A DNA stretch of 64,000 bases from Heliocidaris tuberculata (lineage: Eukaryota > Echinodermata > Echinoidea > Camarodonta > Echinometridae): the NCBI GenBank assembly GCA_025618425.1, contig CM046833.1:33303747-33367746 (forward strand). The letters run 5' to 3'. A program made the translations under genes and the position numbers. Numbering within the stretch: position 1 is the first letter of the stretch; the number at the start of each line of letters is the position of its first letter. Of this stretch, positions 9,288 to 21,966 are shown piece by piece. The notes beneath the pieces were generated by a model that searched no databases, had not been told where the DNA came from, and saw nothing but the letters and a program-made list of their open reading frames with translations.

Positions 9288-12200
9288 TAATTTACCATTG
9301 TGGATATGTGATAAAAATGCTTGTTGAAAATGATGCGCGAGCCAAGCGCCGCATCAATTTTGTGCAAAGGATAATTCAGTTATCGCGATTTGTTAAATTC
9401 TGTGAGCTGGATTTGGATCACAAAGTTTGGAACCTACCATAGCACTGAATAAAGAGTCAACCAAAGCGTCACTTTGCATTTGTGAAAAATTTGCGAATTA
9501 GATGATGCCAAGGAAGTTTGAGAATTATACACACCACATCGAATCAACAATTTGTGATATTTGTCCAGCGGAGGATCATTGCTATACGCGGTGATTTATG
9601 ATTTGCAGTTACAGAGGTTTAAATTGAATTGAGCATACGTGTATTAGGTAATCGCTTATTTCGCGAATATGCATCAGAAAGGAGAATTGTCATCAGTGCA
9701 TCGTTGGAAGCATTTATTCAGAATATGCTTTTCAGTCATGAGCATCAGTTGAATTTGTGAAATTATGCTCAGCGGATCGCAGTATTGATGCACCGAGCAG
9801 AGAGCACGTGCAAAAAATTTGAGTTGCCATGTTTTGAAAAACAAGTCATAGCGTACAGATCAATGTGTATTGAAACGCAGTGCATTATCATCGCCAATTA
9901 GTACATGGATATAGAATTGTGGATTGGAGCATTGAATTGAAAATTGACCAGCTTATAAATGAATTTCAGGAGATTGAGGACAAACAAACGAACAAAGATG
10001 CTCAAAAACAATATAACCAGTTACCATGGACTACAGCAGAGACTAGATGGAAGCTTATTAAAAATGAATGTTATATTTGAATGATTTGTTGACATCGCAG
10101 TAAATCATTAATTTTGATTTTGAGCTGATTCAAATATTCAAAGGAAAGTCTACAATGATTGTAACTTGTATTTATGTGTTTGAAGTATATGTATGCATCA
10201 ATGAATGCACAAGTGGTGCAGTGTTTTATACAAATTTTATTGATCAATTATTTTAGCCCTGCAAGTCTCTGAATGCAATTGATATTTGCAGTGGGATTGT
10301 CAGATTAGATAATAAAAAATATAAGTCTGCTAGTTAATGCCTTTTTGAGATAAATGTATGCATGCATAGCTAAATATAGAGCATAGAATAATTGTTAAAT
10401 TGTTACATTGAGTGTTCATAATTATTTGACACATGTTCTGCTTGCAGGCTTTTGCTCAAACATAGATATAGCAATTTACAAGCAGGATGTGTGAAGCAGT
10501 TTGAAGGTTGAATTCAGTGTCACAAAAAAAGGCTGATTTAAGTTTAATTTGTATCAAATGTTGTGCAAGTTTGTAAAAAATGTGAATGTAAACAGCTCAG
10601 TGATGTAATTACTTGTGTCAATGCCTGATAGGTTAGACAATACAGATAAGAAAGTAATCAACAGTTCCAAAACTAGTAAAGAAATTCATTTGAATTTTGT
10701 CAACACACTCTCATTTATTTACTTTGTATTATACATGTAAGAATGAAAGATGATAGGTGTCAATGCACACATTGAGAATATTTGAGAATATGTGTGTGCA
10801 ACAGCACAGTTGATTTCAATTGTAACAAAATAAGCAAGAGTTTATTTTGTGTAGATTATGCTGCCTATAATGTTGTAGAAGATGCAGGTACAGAGAAGAA
10901 CTGTAATGTAACTGTTGCATTTGCTTGAAACATTGAATGCAGCTTGAGTAGATGTTTATATTTTATGCCTTACCAATATATGAATTTTATTTTTCATGGG
11001 TAGTTGAATGCACAATGGATAGATAAGATTCCAATTTCAGAATTTTAGCCATGATTTGTTAAGGAGAAGTACTGTATGTATTTAAACAAGCACATTAAAC
11101 AGTTAGCTGAATTTACAATATATGTGATTTAGCTCAGTTATTGATTTGCTGGACTGCATATATTCATTTAATGTATGTGGTGACAAATAATTAAGAGGTA
11201 TATATACCAAAAGGGGTTGTTTTTGTTAATTTGTACATGAGTAATCCAAGGAAACTACACTTTGCTTTCAATCATGTGTACGTTTAGTGGGTAGTACATG
11301 TAGGTTTGTAATGTTTTTACTTCATATTACAGTGAATTCCCATTATTGCAAGTTTTTGAAGTTAATACGGTTTGGCAGTTGTGTTGTATAAGCTTAAAAT
11401 GTTATGATTTGGAATGAAATTTAAAATAAGTATGCAAATTAATGCATAGCATATCAAAGGAAGATATGAAGATTGTGTTTGTGTAAGCAAAAAATTTGCC
11501 ATAAGGTTTGAAAATTGAAGGATGACTCACATTACCTCCATTAATGTAGGTTTAAGTTTATGAGGCAGTGAGTTGGTTTCTGTTAATCAACAGGGTTATT
11601 GATTATTATGTGCAAGATTTGTTAAATGGTCGGCATACAAAAATACAAAATGTTTGTTTTGTAAGTGGCATTTTAAAATGTTTTAAATATTGCAGAAAGC
11701 ATAGGTATCATCATATTTGTTGAAATTTGTTGACGTGTTCATTCACAATTTTGTGTTATTGTCAAGATTTGAAGATGATAGTATCTCCAGGTTGTAGGAT
11801 ACTGTGCAAGATAGCATAAATCACTAGAAGCAAGTGATTTTCAGTAGATGCTAGGTTTGATCATTTCAACAAAGTTCAAGATGTAAACAAATGGAAGTGG
11901 TAATGTTTTAGCTGTCCTGTTGTACAGTGCATGGCATTGCAGATGTGTATGCCAATGTTTAAAGCATTTGATATGCAGCCAGTTGGTTGCCATTTATGTT
12001 GCGTTGTTTTTAAGTTATTGTTAAAGTGTTAAAATGTTGAAGAACCATTTAAGGAAACAAGCAGAATTTCTTTGACTCTTGTTTATTTTGGACTTTTACA
12101 ATCAAATTGCATGTACATGTAGTTACTCAGAACAGGCAGTTGTTCAGTTTAAAGTTAATCTCCAGTGCAAAGAGATTCATGTCGTGCCTTTAAAGGATAT

Positions 12201-12484
12201 TATACAGTATATTAAACAGGACTGAAGTCAGTAAATGTAAACCAGGTTCAGCAATTTTTATGTTATTAGGTGCTCATTATCACGTGTTGAAGTCAAGAAA
12301 GGGCAGTCTTTATGAATTGCAAGACTTGTAAAAATAGCAGCAATATTTTGTTTCACAGGTGCATGTAGATAATTCAGTCACTAAGAGAGATGTTAATTTA
12401 GAAAACCAGAAAGACATCTTAGAACGCAAGCTGAAGTAAGGGTTATGTAATTGTATTTAAGGTAATACAATTAAGGGGCCGGGA
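9288..12484 (+). other. Long non-coding 3' region of the BEL/Pao element
   Basis: About 3.2 kb of T/A/G-rich sequence rich in TTGTA and AATTG words, with no long frame; the largest is 66 codons (9880-10080), without recognisable features. It is the position where an env-like gene would lie, but no signal peptide, surface or transmembrane protein can be read. A purine run, AAGGGGCCGGGA (about 12473-12484), directly before the 3' LTR fits a polypurine tract for plus-strand priming. Confidence 0.8.
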
Positions 12485-13029
12485 TGTTACTGGCATGAAT
12501 TGCAAATAACGCCCTGTGTGGCAGAAAAGCAGATATCGCAAAAAAGAGGAATTTTGTTGCTTGTGGGATAGATGTTTTACCAGTTTTCAACCGTCGTCGT
12601 TAACTCCTCTTACTCTCTCTCTTCTCAAAGTAACCAAGGTCTCTTTGAAGCTCTTAGAAAGTTTATTGGATTCACTCATATCCTTCATCGGTGCTTGCAT
12701 GCACATATGTTTATCATCAGAATAATAAAAAGGAGTCAAAACTTTCAGCCAATTGCATTGCACGTGTATTGTGTAGCCAGGCATATCCATACAGCGAAGT
12801 TATGACTACATGTAGATTGATGCGTGCACCGTGACGTCGTGATCGATAGTGGTGAGTGTTTTCGTGAAGTAAACTGTGCATATCGAATTGAGTGAGCTGA
12901 GAAGATGACAACAAGAATTAGAGAAGATAAAAAGGACGTGTTTGGAACGAGTGAGAATAAGACTAGAGACCCAAGCTACAAATTCATATTATAATAAGTC
13001 AAGAATTAGGCAGCAACTTGGCAATAACA
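12485..13029 (+). repeat. 3' LTR
   Basis: Same length as the 5' LTR, with two differences noticed by eye. It is followed by the second ATATT of the target duplication. Confidence 0.95.
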
Positions 13030-13034
13030 ATATT

Positions 13035-13193
13035 AAAATACTTCATTATAATAAAAAGGTTATTTCGTCGTCAAAATACACAAGATAAGATATAAAAATA
13101 AGGTATTCGAAGACCTCGCTGCCCGTATATATATGGTTGCCCGATCGAGTAGGAACTTTGAAAATCCTCAGAGAAATGGAGCTGCGCCTAGCG

Positions 13194-13224
<31 letters not shown>

Positions 13225-13604
13225 GTCTTACGCCTATGCTTTATTGGTGCTTTACAGCAGTCACACACGCGTTTGTCATAGTAAATTCAGCATGGTATTA
13301 TAAATAATACACATCATTGTAATATCGATTTCATTTTTACTAGTATGCAGAAATTTATACATTTAATAATGATAAAGAGAGATAGACATTTCATTGAAAA
13401 TTACTTTAAGACAGTCCTATGACTGAATCGACATGGATCGACAATTAGAAATACAAACGTACAATTGACAAAAAAACTCTCCCCAAAACACGATGTGATA
13501 GCGATGATTGGAGTAACAAGAGCGTACTTATTCAGAAATTAAAATCTTTGGTAAAACAAAAATCTGCATTATACTTTTAAGTTCATCTCCTAATAAAAAC
13601 TGTA
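13035..13604. other. No gene recognised; poly-C tract
   Basis: Unique-looking AT-rich DNA with a run of about 28 C residues near 13196-13224. That tract precedes GTCTTACGCCTATGC, a phrase that recurs in variant form at other poly-G/poly-C repeats in the window, so a decayed transposon end is likely here. Confidence 0.5.
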
Positions 13605-14260
13605 ATTACCGACTTTAATAATAATAATAATAATTAAACATTTTTGTATAGCGCATAACACATAGGCAAATTTGCATGTCTCTATGCACTTAGGAATAGA
13701 AAACAAGTTTATACAAGAAAAGAAAAAGAAAAAAAATGCACTGGGTTCATGTTTCTGACTATTCATGAGTGGTGAAAAAAGTTACTAATGAAGGTGTCAT
13801 AGGTTCCTATAGTTTTGAGTTGTTCTGGCAATTTGTTCCACAAAAAGTGGCTGCGTATGAGAAAGACCTTTCCCCGTATGACTTTGTCATGGTTTGTGGA
13901 ACACAAAGCAGAGACTTGGCACTGGAACGTAGCATTCTTTCTGGTTTATATGGAGTTAAAAATTCAGTAAGATAGGAAGGAGCTAGCTTTTGTAAACATT
14001 GATAGGTTAATAACAGTATTTTGAACTGGATACGAGACTTAATGGGCAACCAATGCAGATCTCTTAAGACTGGTGATATTGATTCATGCTTCTTTGTCCG
14101 TGTAACAAGTCGCGCTGCAGAATTTTGAAGGAGTTGTAGTCTTTTAATTTGAGAAGATGGAAGACCAAAAAGCAAACTATTACAGTCAGACCCAACTCCG
14201 GAAAACAGAGCACAGGTATATACTCCGAAAACGGCGTATGAATATAGAGCCCTCATCGTT
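13605..14260 (-). pseudogene. CR1/L2-like LINE, 3' end of ORF2 and tail
   Basis: A 149-codon frame on the minus strand (14256-13807) contains LQNSAARLVTRTKK, then LHWLPIKSRIQFKILLLTY and LAPSYL. This is the characteristic C-terminal block of L2/CR1-type reverse transcriptase proteins. The frame ends at 13807 and is followed by a 3' tail whose GCGCTATAC-like and (ATT)n sequence (about 13615-13665, inverted here) matches the usual end of such LINEs. The catalytic reverse transcriptase domain is missing, so this is a 5'-truncated dead copy. Confidence 0.85.
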
Positions 14261-14261
14261 C

Positions 14262-15600
14262 AGTGCGAGGCAGTGTGTACAAAAAGCATGGGGAAAATCT
14301 TGCAAATTTAACCAGGAAACGATATATATATTTTTTTTAATAATGCTGCGTGCCAATTATCTTCAAAATCCTTGAATGATTCGTCATATGAAATGACTTT
14401 CAAATAATAACGACCCAATCGTTATTAAGTTATATAAGTTTCTGGACATGTAATATACTTAGGTCAATATTTGTGCATCATATATTTTACTTATTGATAT
14501 TTAATTATGTGCCCATATCTACGTCAAAAAAATCATTGTTATATTATTGTTGTTATTATATTTATTTTATGTTATGCACTACAGTATTATATGTTGATTT
14601 GATTGAAAACAGTCAGTAGAATCTGAAATCTGAAAAGTAACGTGCTATGATCTCGATTATTTAATTTGACAACAAATTTATGCATCCTATGAAATGATTT
14701 AGATTGTTTTTATTATACCAGAGGGCGGCCATTTGGGATTTTTGCATTTTACATTAGTACCTTTCAAAATCGCGAGGGCTCCTCGAATAAGATTGATTAG
14801 TAGGCCATACGGAGTGTTCATGCCAAATTTGGTACTTTTGTCCGCTCTGTCACGAAAATTGCCCTAACCCAGCCCGCTATAATGGTAAACAGTGAGTGTA
14901 TATGAAACAACCCGCAGGAATTTAATCTGAATAGACACCAACCAAGATCATTAATTTTTTATTCATACCATATTTCTAGAGCTAATTCCTCAACATAGTC
15001 ACAATGTGGGGGGGGGGGGGGGGAACCCAGCCGGAATTATTCCGAATATGAGAACGATAACTTATTATTCTTCAACGCATTCACATGACCAATTTAACCT
15101 AATTTTTAGAAAAACCTAAATAATGAATAAATGATTTTAAAATGTTAAAAAAATAAAACTTCCTCTTATCTTTGAAACTATTTTGATGACTTGTCTACTT
15201 GATAGATTTCAGATAAATTCTATCACGACATTCTGATCATCAAAGACGACATCATTATCTCTCCAGCAAGACCAGCCGTGGTCAAAAATATTCATAAATA
15301 CCCCCTGAAAAACTCTTCATATTAGGAAGAGTTTGGCAGGAGATTGTATTTTTGTAAAAGTAATAATTAATCTATAGGACGACCGAAGATCTATACCGCT
15401 TACCTATGAAACATACTATTATTAGACGTTAAAAAAAATCTACGATACGTGTAGTTTGAATATTTTAGAAAATGTTGGGTTCGTTTCGTTTATATCTTGG
15501 TGGAGGTCTATGATATGTAGAGACTAAAAAGAAAGAAATAGGCCTACATGTTTCATGTCAATATGAATTGTAGCCCCTGTTATTCTCTTTTACTTGAAAG
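14262..15600. other. No gene recognised
   Basis: AT-rich intergenic DNA with a poly-G run at about 15007-15022. No coding or structural feature stands out. Confidence 0.5.
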
Positions 15601-15716
15601 GTGTTGTGGTCCATTGTATATAAGTCCCCGGACTGTGAACCACAAGGTACCGGGTTTCAATCCCTGGCGCAGCAGCACCAGTGTCTTGTGGCAAGATATC
15701 AATCTATATTTGCCAT
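15601..15716 (+). repeat. tRNA-derived SINE, 5' fragment
   Basis: Resembles the start of the full SINE at 55942: a GTGTTGTGGTCC... head, CGGACTGTGAACCAC, a B-box-like GGGTTTCAATCCC, then CAGTGTCTTGTGGCAAGA. The 3' body with the CACCCAGGTGTT phrase and the TTATTATT tail is missing. Confidence 0.75.
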
Positions 15717-16731
15717 AAATTGGGTTATCTTTATTTCAAAACTTTAATTTGCTAATATGCCAAATGAGACTTAACATACAAACTTTATTGCTGTATAACA
15801 TTTGCATGTGCATGTCATTGATTTTTTTTAAAGATGTGTTACTTCATTACATTTATGTATATGTCAAGTAATAAGAAAATTAGAATTTCCTTTTTTTTAA
15901 TTGAACAATAATTGTAATAAACATTTAATCAAAACTTTATTTGTTTTATCGGTTACTCTAATTTAGTTGGTATAATAATCATACAGTACAATACAACAAT
16001 CAACACGACACTTCATGGTTTCTACAATGATGGCCACATGAAGGTCTTCATCAGTGCACCAATAGTCTCTCCAAGACAGAAGATTATGTTATCCCAAGAA
16101 GAAATTGATTCCTGTTAATCTAAGAAGGTACTCACCAGTTACGGGGATGAACGTCACGCCCTTTCTGGATGCATACATGCTTGTCTCAAACAAACAAAAA
16201 ATCGCAAATGTCTTTGTCAAAGACTGTCAAGAAAAAGTCTGTGGAACAAGAGCTGTGTTCAAGTTCATTTTTGCTGCATGAATCTGCATTTCCTTCGAAA
16301 AGGGATTGGTCTGTCACGGCTTCTTTCCTCTTCCACCTTCTCTTTTGCTGACATGTAAGAGGGGCTGGTCATCGTCATTTATTTTCCTCATCACCAGCAC
16401 TGGTATCTGTTTCAGCTACTTAACGTCAAGTGTTGGATATGTTGCATCATGTATTCTACCTCTGAAAATTCGTCCTCGAGAGTCGGACTCGACCGGGGTA
16501 TAATCGTGTGCTTCATAATCGGGATGTCCCACTATCATGCTCTTCAGAAGGGCCTCTGCAGCTTCATTGTTGTTGGCAAAAAATAGCTGAATCTACAGAT
16601 CTAGGGGGAAATAAGCAGTTCATTAAAAAAGTGAATTTGCCCATTCATGTAGTGAAATATGAAAGTTGTATTGATCGATGGCAATGCCTGGTAACAGCTG
16701 CAACTGTGAAGATAAAAAATCGATGTACATG
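15717..16731. other. No gene recognised
   Basis: Mixed AT-rich sequence with small open frames of about 60-80 codons (for example 16169-16351 and 16508-16756). None resembles a known family or has splice-bounded support. Confidence 0.45.
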
Positions 16732-18102
16732 GAGGGGCGGATCCAGGATTTTGTAAAAGTGGGGTGGGGGGGGGGGGGCACACAAATCTCAGAAAATCTT
16801 CTGAAAAAAAAAAAAAAAAAAGAGAGAGAGAAGATTATCAGGAGCGCTATTCTGAGATTCGTTTTATCTCAGATAAAATCTGAGATTTTAAGTCAGTGAA
16901 ACAAAAATAACCTTAAAATAAAAATACCCTTAAAATCTTTTTAAAGGGCAATCCAACCTTGGTAATAAGATGATTTGTGTGAAAGCAGAAAAATAAGAAA
17001 AACAGGATGGTGAAAGTTTGAAAGAAATCGGACAAGGACTAAGAAAGTTATGCATGTTTGAAAAATGAGATCACTACATCTATGCGAATCTCAAATTGGC
17101 AATTTGGTGAGTCAATTGTGACGTTTTTGTGGACAACTCTCCCATTTGTCGTGCACAAAAAAATCATTAATTTGCGTTTTTCTTCGAGGCGCTTTTACCC
17201 TCGGGGCAGTACGCAAAATATATTGGAGATAGCATACTGTTATAGGTCCTCATGAACGAAAAGATCCTACTGAGTAATGCATTCTGAAAAAAGTGACATT
17301 TTAGTCATTTTGTGTGTTAGAGCGAATGGGGAAGTTGTCCACAGCTACATCACAGTGACATTACCTATTCGGCCAATTTGAAATTCCCATATGCATAGTG
17401 ATTACAACTTTTAAAAATTCATAACTTTCTTATTGTTTGACCAATTTCGTTCAAACTCTCACTAATCTGCTTCTCTGATTTTTCCTCTTTCTTTCAGAGC
17501 AACTTGCTATTAAGGTTGGATTTCCCTTTAAATCGGTATTTTTAGAACCACTTTATTTCATCTAAGACACGCCCATTTAAGATGCCTTAACCAATAAGAA
17601 ATGTCGTTAGATTTCACTTCCATAATGATCAGCCAATAGAATTGCTCTCTGCCAGTCTCTTGGGCAAGAGAGCGCGAATGCGCTATTTTTATAATTTTCA
17701 ATACGCGTGCCTCAAAGCGCAAACGCGCTTTTGCTAGGATTTCCTTTAAAATGACTGAGGTACTTTCTGAGGTTTTATAACACAAGCATTATTGCAAGTG
17801 TGATATTAGTTGGCAAAAATCTTGAAATAGAATTCGATAATCATTTTTTTTAAAGATAAAAAAAAAAAAAATTAGAGATAAAATGGTGCTCAGAATACCA
17901 CCCCAGGTTTGGGGGTCCAGTTTGCCTCCAAAATTTTCTGACAAGCAACAACAAAAACAAAAAACAAAAAAAAAAAAAAAGAAAAGTAATCAGTTCCAAA
18001 GGGAGGGGGGCATAATTGAAATAAGAGGGGGCACAATGTACACTTTTCTTTCAAAAGGGGGGGGGGGGCGCGGGCCGGAAGTGCCCCCTAAGTCCGCCAC
18101 TG
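16732..18102. mobile_element. hAT-like non-autonomous element (copy A) with nested insertion
   Basis: The left end GAGGGGCGGATCCAGGAT and the right end CTAAGTCCGCCACTG are flanked by the perfect 8-bp duplication TGTACATG (16724-16731 and 18103-18110). Eight-base duplications are typical of hAT transposons, whose ends often start CAG. The first base here is G instead of C. Long G runs lie just inside both ends. An internal phrase, GGGGTCCAGTTTGCCTCC followed by TCTGACAAGC, is shared with the copies at 22712 and 25941. No transposase is encoded. A second element (16945-17527) is nested inside. Confidence 0.85.
16945..17527. mobile_element. TTAA-flanked MITE nested in hAT copy A
   Basis: The ends AGGGCAATCCAACCTTG and AAGGTTGGATTTCCCT are inverted repeats, flanked by TTAA at 16941-16944 and 17528-17531. 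Much of the interior also folds back on itself; for example GAAAGTTTGAAAGAAAT near 17005 pairs with sequence near 17440. A related copy lies at 55384-55842 within PEX19 intron 3. The TTAA duplication points to a piggyBac-like mechanism. Confidence 0.85.
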
Positions 18103-18110
18103 TGTACATG

Positions 18111-18835
18111 TACATGTATTACATTACTACCTCTATAGAATGTCTGTATCTCACCCTAGAAGGCAGTATTCTCACTTTTTTTTATGATTCTTTATTCATC
18201 ATTAATATCACAATCATTTTCATGTATATGTAATTGTATACATGTACATGATTACTGGTTTGTGTACCATACCTTGAACATATGTGGGATTTAAAATATT
18301 GATCCCTGCTTTTGTTCAGTATACTTCTTATTTAATTTTGGTAAATTTACTTCTAAATCCTCCTCACCGTAAATAAGCTGCTTTATCCTACGATTCTTAA
18401 AACTGTGTAACACACATACAAATACACGCAGAATTATAAAAACAATCACAGAATCTTTGGTTTTTTGGATGTCATACCAAGCAAAATAAAACTTCCATGG
18501 ACTGAATGTTAAGAATACTAAAATATTTGATGCTGTGTCATTCTCTGAAAGATTTAGGTGATCATCTTAGCTGTGATGTCTGCTGCCTCCTAGATATGAC
18601 GCTGGAAAGTTCCTCTCTTTCATGAGAAAACACTTTACTTTTTTTTTTCTAAATATAGTTACATGTATTTACTTCGGATGTGGGGGAGGTTGCCAAGAAA
18701 GCCACTTTTATTAGCTTGTTATTCCTTAACCACTAGACCACGTAGACCTTTCCTTTCCTTTCACTTCTCCTAAATTCCTCTAAACGCCCCATAAGTGGGT
18801 TATTTTTCACGAGAATAATTATATCAACAGCCTTT
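18111..18835. other. No gene recognised
   Basis: AT-rich DNA between the hAT element and the LINE remnant. Nothing coding or repetitive was recognised. Confidence 0.45.
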
Positions 18836-20220
18836 TCACAGAGGCTCCCACATGGTGTTACCGAAAACCTTCAATTGTGAATATATCCATGTTATCATAA
18901 ATACATTTACCATTTTCCTCAATATAATCACATTGCACTTTCCCACGAACAGAAGATAATAATTCATTTTTATAATTTTCCAACTTGCATTGGTATTACT
19001 GCGTACATCTGCGAATTTATTGAAGTAATAATTCCTTTTAGGCTTACGTATTGTACAAGTGACTTGATTTCTGACTGCAGTGTAAACAGATGTCCGGTAG
19101 GTGCTTGGATATTTCATGTATTTCCGGTACATCCATTTTTTTCTTTTTACATAATATCTTAAGTTCAAAGGTAAACCAAGGCCTAGAAATAAACTTCTTC
19201 TCAATATGAATTTACAAGTGGAAAACATTTATCGTAAATATCATTTAAAACATGCATGAAACAGTCAAATCAACCATCAGCATTAGTATCATGCAAATGC
19301 ATGTCCCAATCTATTTCAGTTAACATTTCACAAAATTTTGCAATATCATTATCATTTATGAGACGCTTGGAGACAGACTTAGGTTCATTAAAATCCACCG
19401 CACACTTAATACATGTAAAAACAGAAAGATAATCACCAAAATCGGTAAGCATAATACCTGCACTCACATAATTTTCAGGTCTATTTGAAAAAAATGTTGT
19501 CAATAAGAGTTGCCGATGTCCTTGAGAACCATGTTGGTTTTAGTATAAAAAGTGTAAAAGAATAAGTCATCAGTAAATCTATGAATTTATTATTATTTGG
19601 TGAAACTGTAACATGTAATAAGTCTATAATAATCACCAATCAAAAGACACTCCTTGCTTTCATTTGTTATTTTCAGCAGTGATGTCTCAAAAATGTTCAG
19701 AAATTCAGAGACAACTTGATTAGGTGGTCTTTATACAATGGCATGAATGGCTTTTTGATGTTTACTATCTAATTCAGTAAATGAAATTTCCACAACATTA
19801 TTGAAAACGTCCAAATCAGTTCGCCTTCTAAATTTGATTGTATCTTTTATAAAGAAACCCACACCACCATACGTTTGTTTCTACCTTGACAAATAAAAAT
19901 GTAACCATCTAAATTCAAAGATTCATCACCACCGAGCCAAGTTTCTGACAATGCAATAATAGGAAAGGGATGATGAAACGTAGAAAGAGTACATTTGAAA
20001 TTGTCAAAATTTCTTTTTAGGTTTCTGCAGTTGAAATGAAGTACAGATGAAACGTCTTTTAGCTTGCGAATATTCTTAACAATAGTATTATCATAGTCTT
20101 GAGGAAATACATACTGCGTATCATCAACAAAATGACTCTGTATTGCCCTCATAGTTTCATAAACTGGATCTTGTACAAATACATCCATGATTTTCATTAT
20201 TACTGCTGAAAATTTGCCTC
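18836..20220 (-). pseudogene. LINE ORF2 remnant: endonuclease and linker
   Basis: On the minus strand, 20197-19847 encodes the start of an APE-type endonuclease. It has LHFNCRNLKRNFDNFK near its start and IIALSETWLGGDESLNLDGY, where the S-E-T-W block holds the catalytic Glu. The following parts, 19503-19270 and 19228-18836, continue the same protein with stops and frame changes (the second contains KRKKWMYRKYMKYPS, typical of the linker before reverse transcriptase). The reverse transcriptase itself is absent. The element has been dead for some time. Confidence 0.75.
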
Positions 20221-20781
20221 TTACATGTTAAACAAAACTGAGTAGCTGACATTACATACAATATACACTGAACATGCATGAGATAAGAAAGAAATTACAA
20301 AACACATATAATTCTAAAAGTTCAACTTCAGTTATAGAAAAGTTCACACGCCAGGGATAGAATTTAGATCATTAGAATGTCAAGAATACATACATGTAGT
20401 ATATCTCACATGACACATCATATGGCTCCAATGTCCGCATCCGAGTGTATTACATTTGAAGTCGATTTTCCATTTGTAAGTTGAACCGAGGCTATTATCC
20501 TCCCATAATGGGTCCACGCTGCTAAGACCTTATAGGGTGTTTATATCTCTGACGTAGAGTTGTGTATTCTGTTGGATGAGGTCCTCTTGGATCGTGATCC
20601 CAGTTTTCTTTAGCTTTCTACGCGCTTAGATGACTTCAGTTCGCTTGCTATAAGAGCAAAACTTTACTATGATGGCTCGATCACACTCTCCACCATGCTT
20701 CCCTACTCGATGTGAACGATCTTTGTCACATACCGATAAGGGAATCCCGAGATGCTCCTGAGCGATTTCACAAACAATCTG

Positions 20782-20922
20782 GGCCCCGTTGCATAAAACT
20801 TAAAACTCTACTATCAATGGTAACTACCGTGGTAACATTACTCAACAGCCAATAAAAATCAAGGTTTTCATGGGAGTTACCATTGATGGCAAAGTTAATG
20901 GTAAGTTATATGCAACGGGGCC
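20782..20922. mobile_element. GGCCCC-type MITE in LINE ORF1
   Basis: The ends GGCCCCGTTGCATAAAACTT and AAGTTATATGCAACGGGGCC are inverted repeats, flanked by CTG on both sides (20779-20781 and 20923-20925). A 3-bp duplication and GG..CC ends suit PIF/Harbinger-type MITEs. At 141 bp, most of it is palindromic. The reading frame of the surrounding ORF1 remnant fixes the boundaries. Confidence 0.85.
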
Positions 20923-21067
20923 CTGATCTGTATTCTCTTTTGGTTTCTCCTTGATACCAAAGATACGAAGCGAAGAACGTCTGGAATGTTGCTGGAGATC
21001 GTTGGTAGCCTGCTCTAGCTTCACAATTCTTTCCTCTTTTCCTTCTATCTCCCTTTCTAGCTCCTCT

Positions 21068-21966
21068 ACACTCTTAAAATGTTGGGTAAATATAGTTGGG
21101 TAACTGCTGGTTGGTTAAAAATATTCCCAATTCTGGGCTATTATTAACCAACTGGACACTCGAGTGGTGTAACCAATATTGGTCAATACTTTTTACCTAA
21201 ATATTGGGCATATATTTACCAACAGTATTTGGTAATTATGGGTTGGGTACTTGTTGCCCTGTAGTTTAATTTTGTCACATTTCCTTTGCCAGTTGGGTAA
21301 ATTTGGTTGGGTAACTGATGGTTGGTTAGAAATTCGCTTTTGCCCAACTTGTGGTAAATATTTTTACCCAATATTGGGGAAAACACTTATATGAATATTC
21401 ATGAATTTTTAGTAGCGTATGGTTTGGGGTGGCCCGATTTACTAACTGTCACCGAATGCATAAAAAAATATAAGGGGTATATAACAGCTTGCACTAGTTT
21501 GCACTAACTGGATAGGATAGGACTAGGATGGGATAGGATAGCTTAAAATAGGATAGGTTAGGATTGATTAGGTTAAGACCCAGAAGGACGTAACAAGCAG
21601 ATTTCATTTTTTTTTTACCTAGGTTGGAGGAAAAAGGAAACAATAAATTGGGCAGCTGAATTTGCCCAACCACATGATATTTGTTACCAAACAGCTGAAC
21701 AAATAGAGGGTTGGGCAATCCTATTGGGTAAGATTGGTTGGGCAATAATTACCCAACTGAGAATATAACCAACAGTTGGGCAATTGTAGAGTTGGGTAAA
21801 ATCTAATGGGTCACCAACTGATGGGCAATTTAATTTGCCCAACAACATAGTATATGGATTGCCCAACATCAGTTGGGCAAATTTTAACCAAAAGTTGTGT
21901 GGACAGTATGTTGCCCAGTGTTGGTTAAAAATTGGGCATTTTTTTGCCCAACTTTTTAAAGAGTTT
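21068..21966. mobile_element. TTGGGTAA/TTGGGCAA inverted-repeat element
   Basis: The left end CACTCTTAAAATGTTGGG and the right end CCCAACTTTTTAAAGAGT are imperfect inverted repeats. The body is saturated with TTGGGTAA, TTGGGCAA and their inverses, an arrangement like a fold-back transposon with many short repeats in its arms. It interrupts the LINE ORF1 remnant, so it is younger than that LINE. A second copy of the left third lies at 22559-23190. No transposase frame. Superfamily unknown. Confidence 0.7.

Larger units (their letters stand above)
2970..13029 (+). mobile_element. Complete BEL/Pao LTR retrotransposon
   Basis: The element is 10,060 bp. Two 545-bp LTRs begin TGTTACTGG and end GCAATAACA, and flank a single gag-pol frame. 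A perfect 5-bp target duplication, ATATT, lies at 2965-2969 and 13030-13034. In my alignment the LTRs differ at two positions (CTCTGTGG against CTGTGTGG, and one A/T change in an A run), so the insertion is young. The polyprotein order protease, reverse transcriptase, RNase H, integrase and the DUF1758/A17/DUF5641-type domains identify the Pao (BEL) clade rather than Ty3 or Ty1. The frame is intact with all catalytic residues, so the element may still be mobile. An unusual 3.2-kb stretch without a gene lies between the stop codon and the 3' LTR. Confidence 0.95.

Noticed and set aside
9880..10080. Possible env or accessory gene in the BEL/Pao tail
   Set aside because: Only 66 codons, no signal peptide or membrane segment, and no splice evidence.
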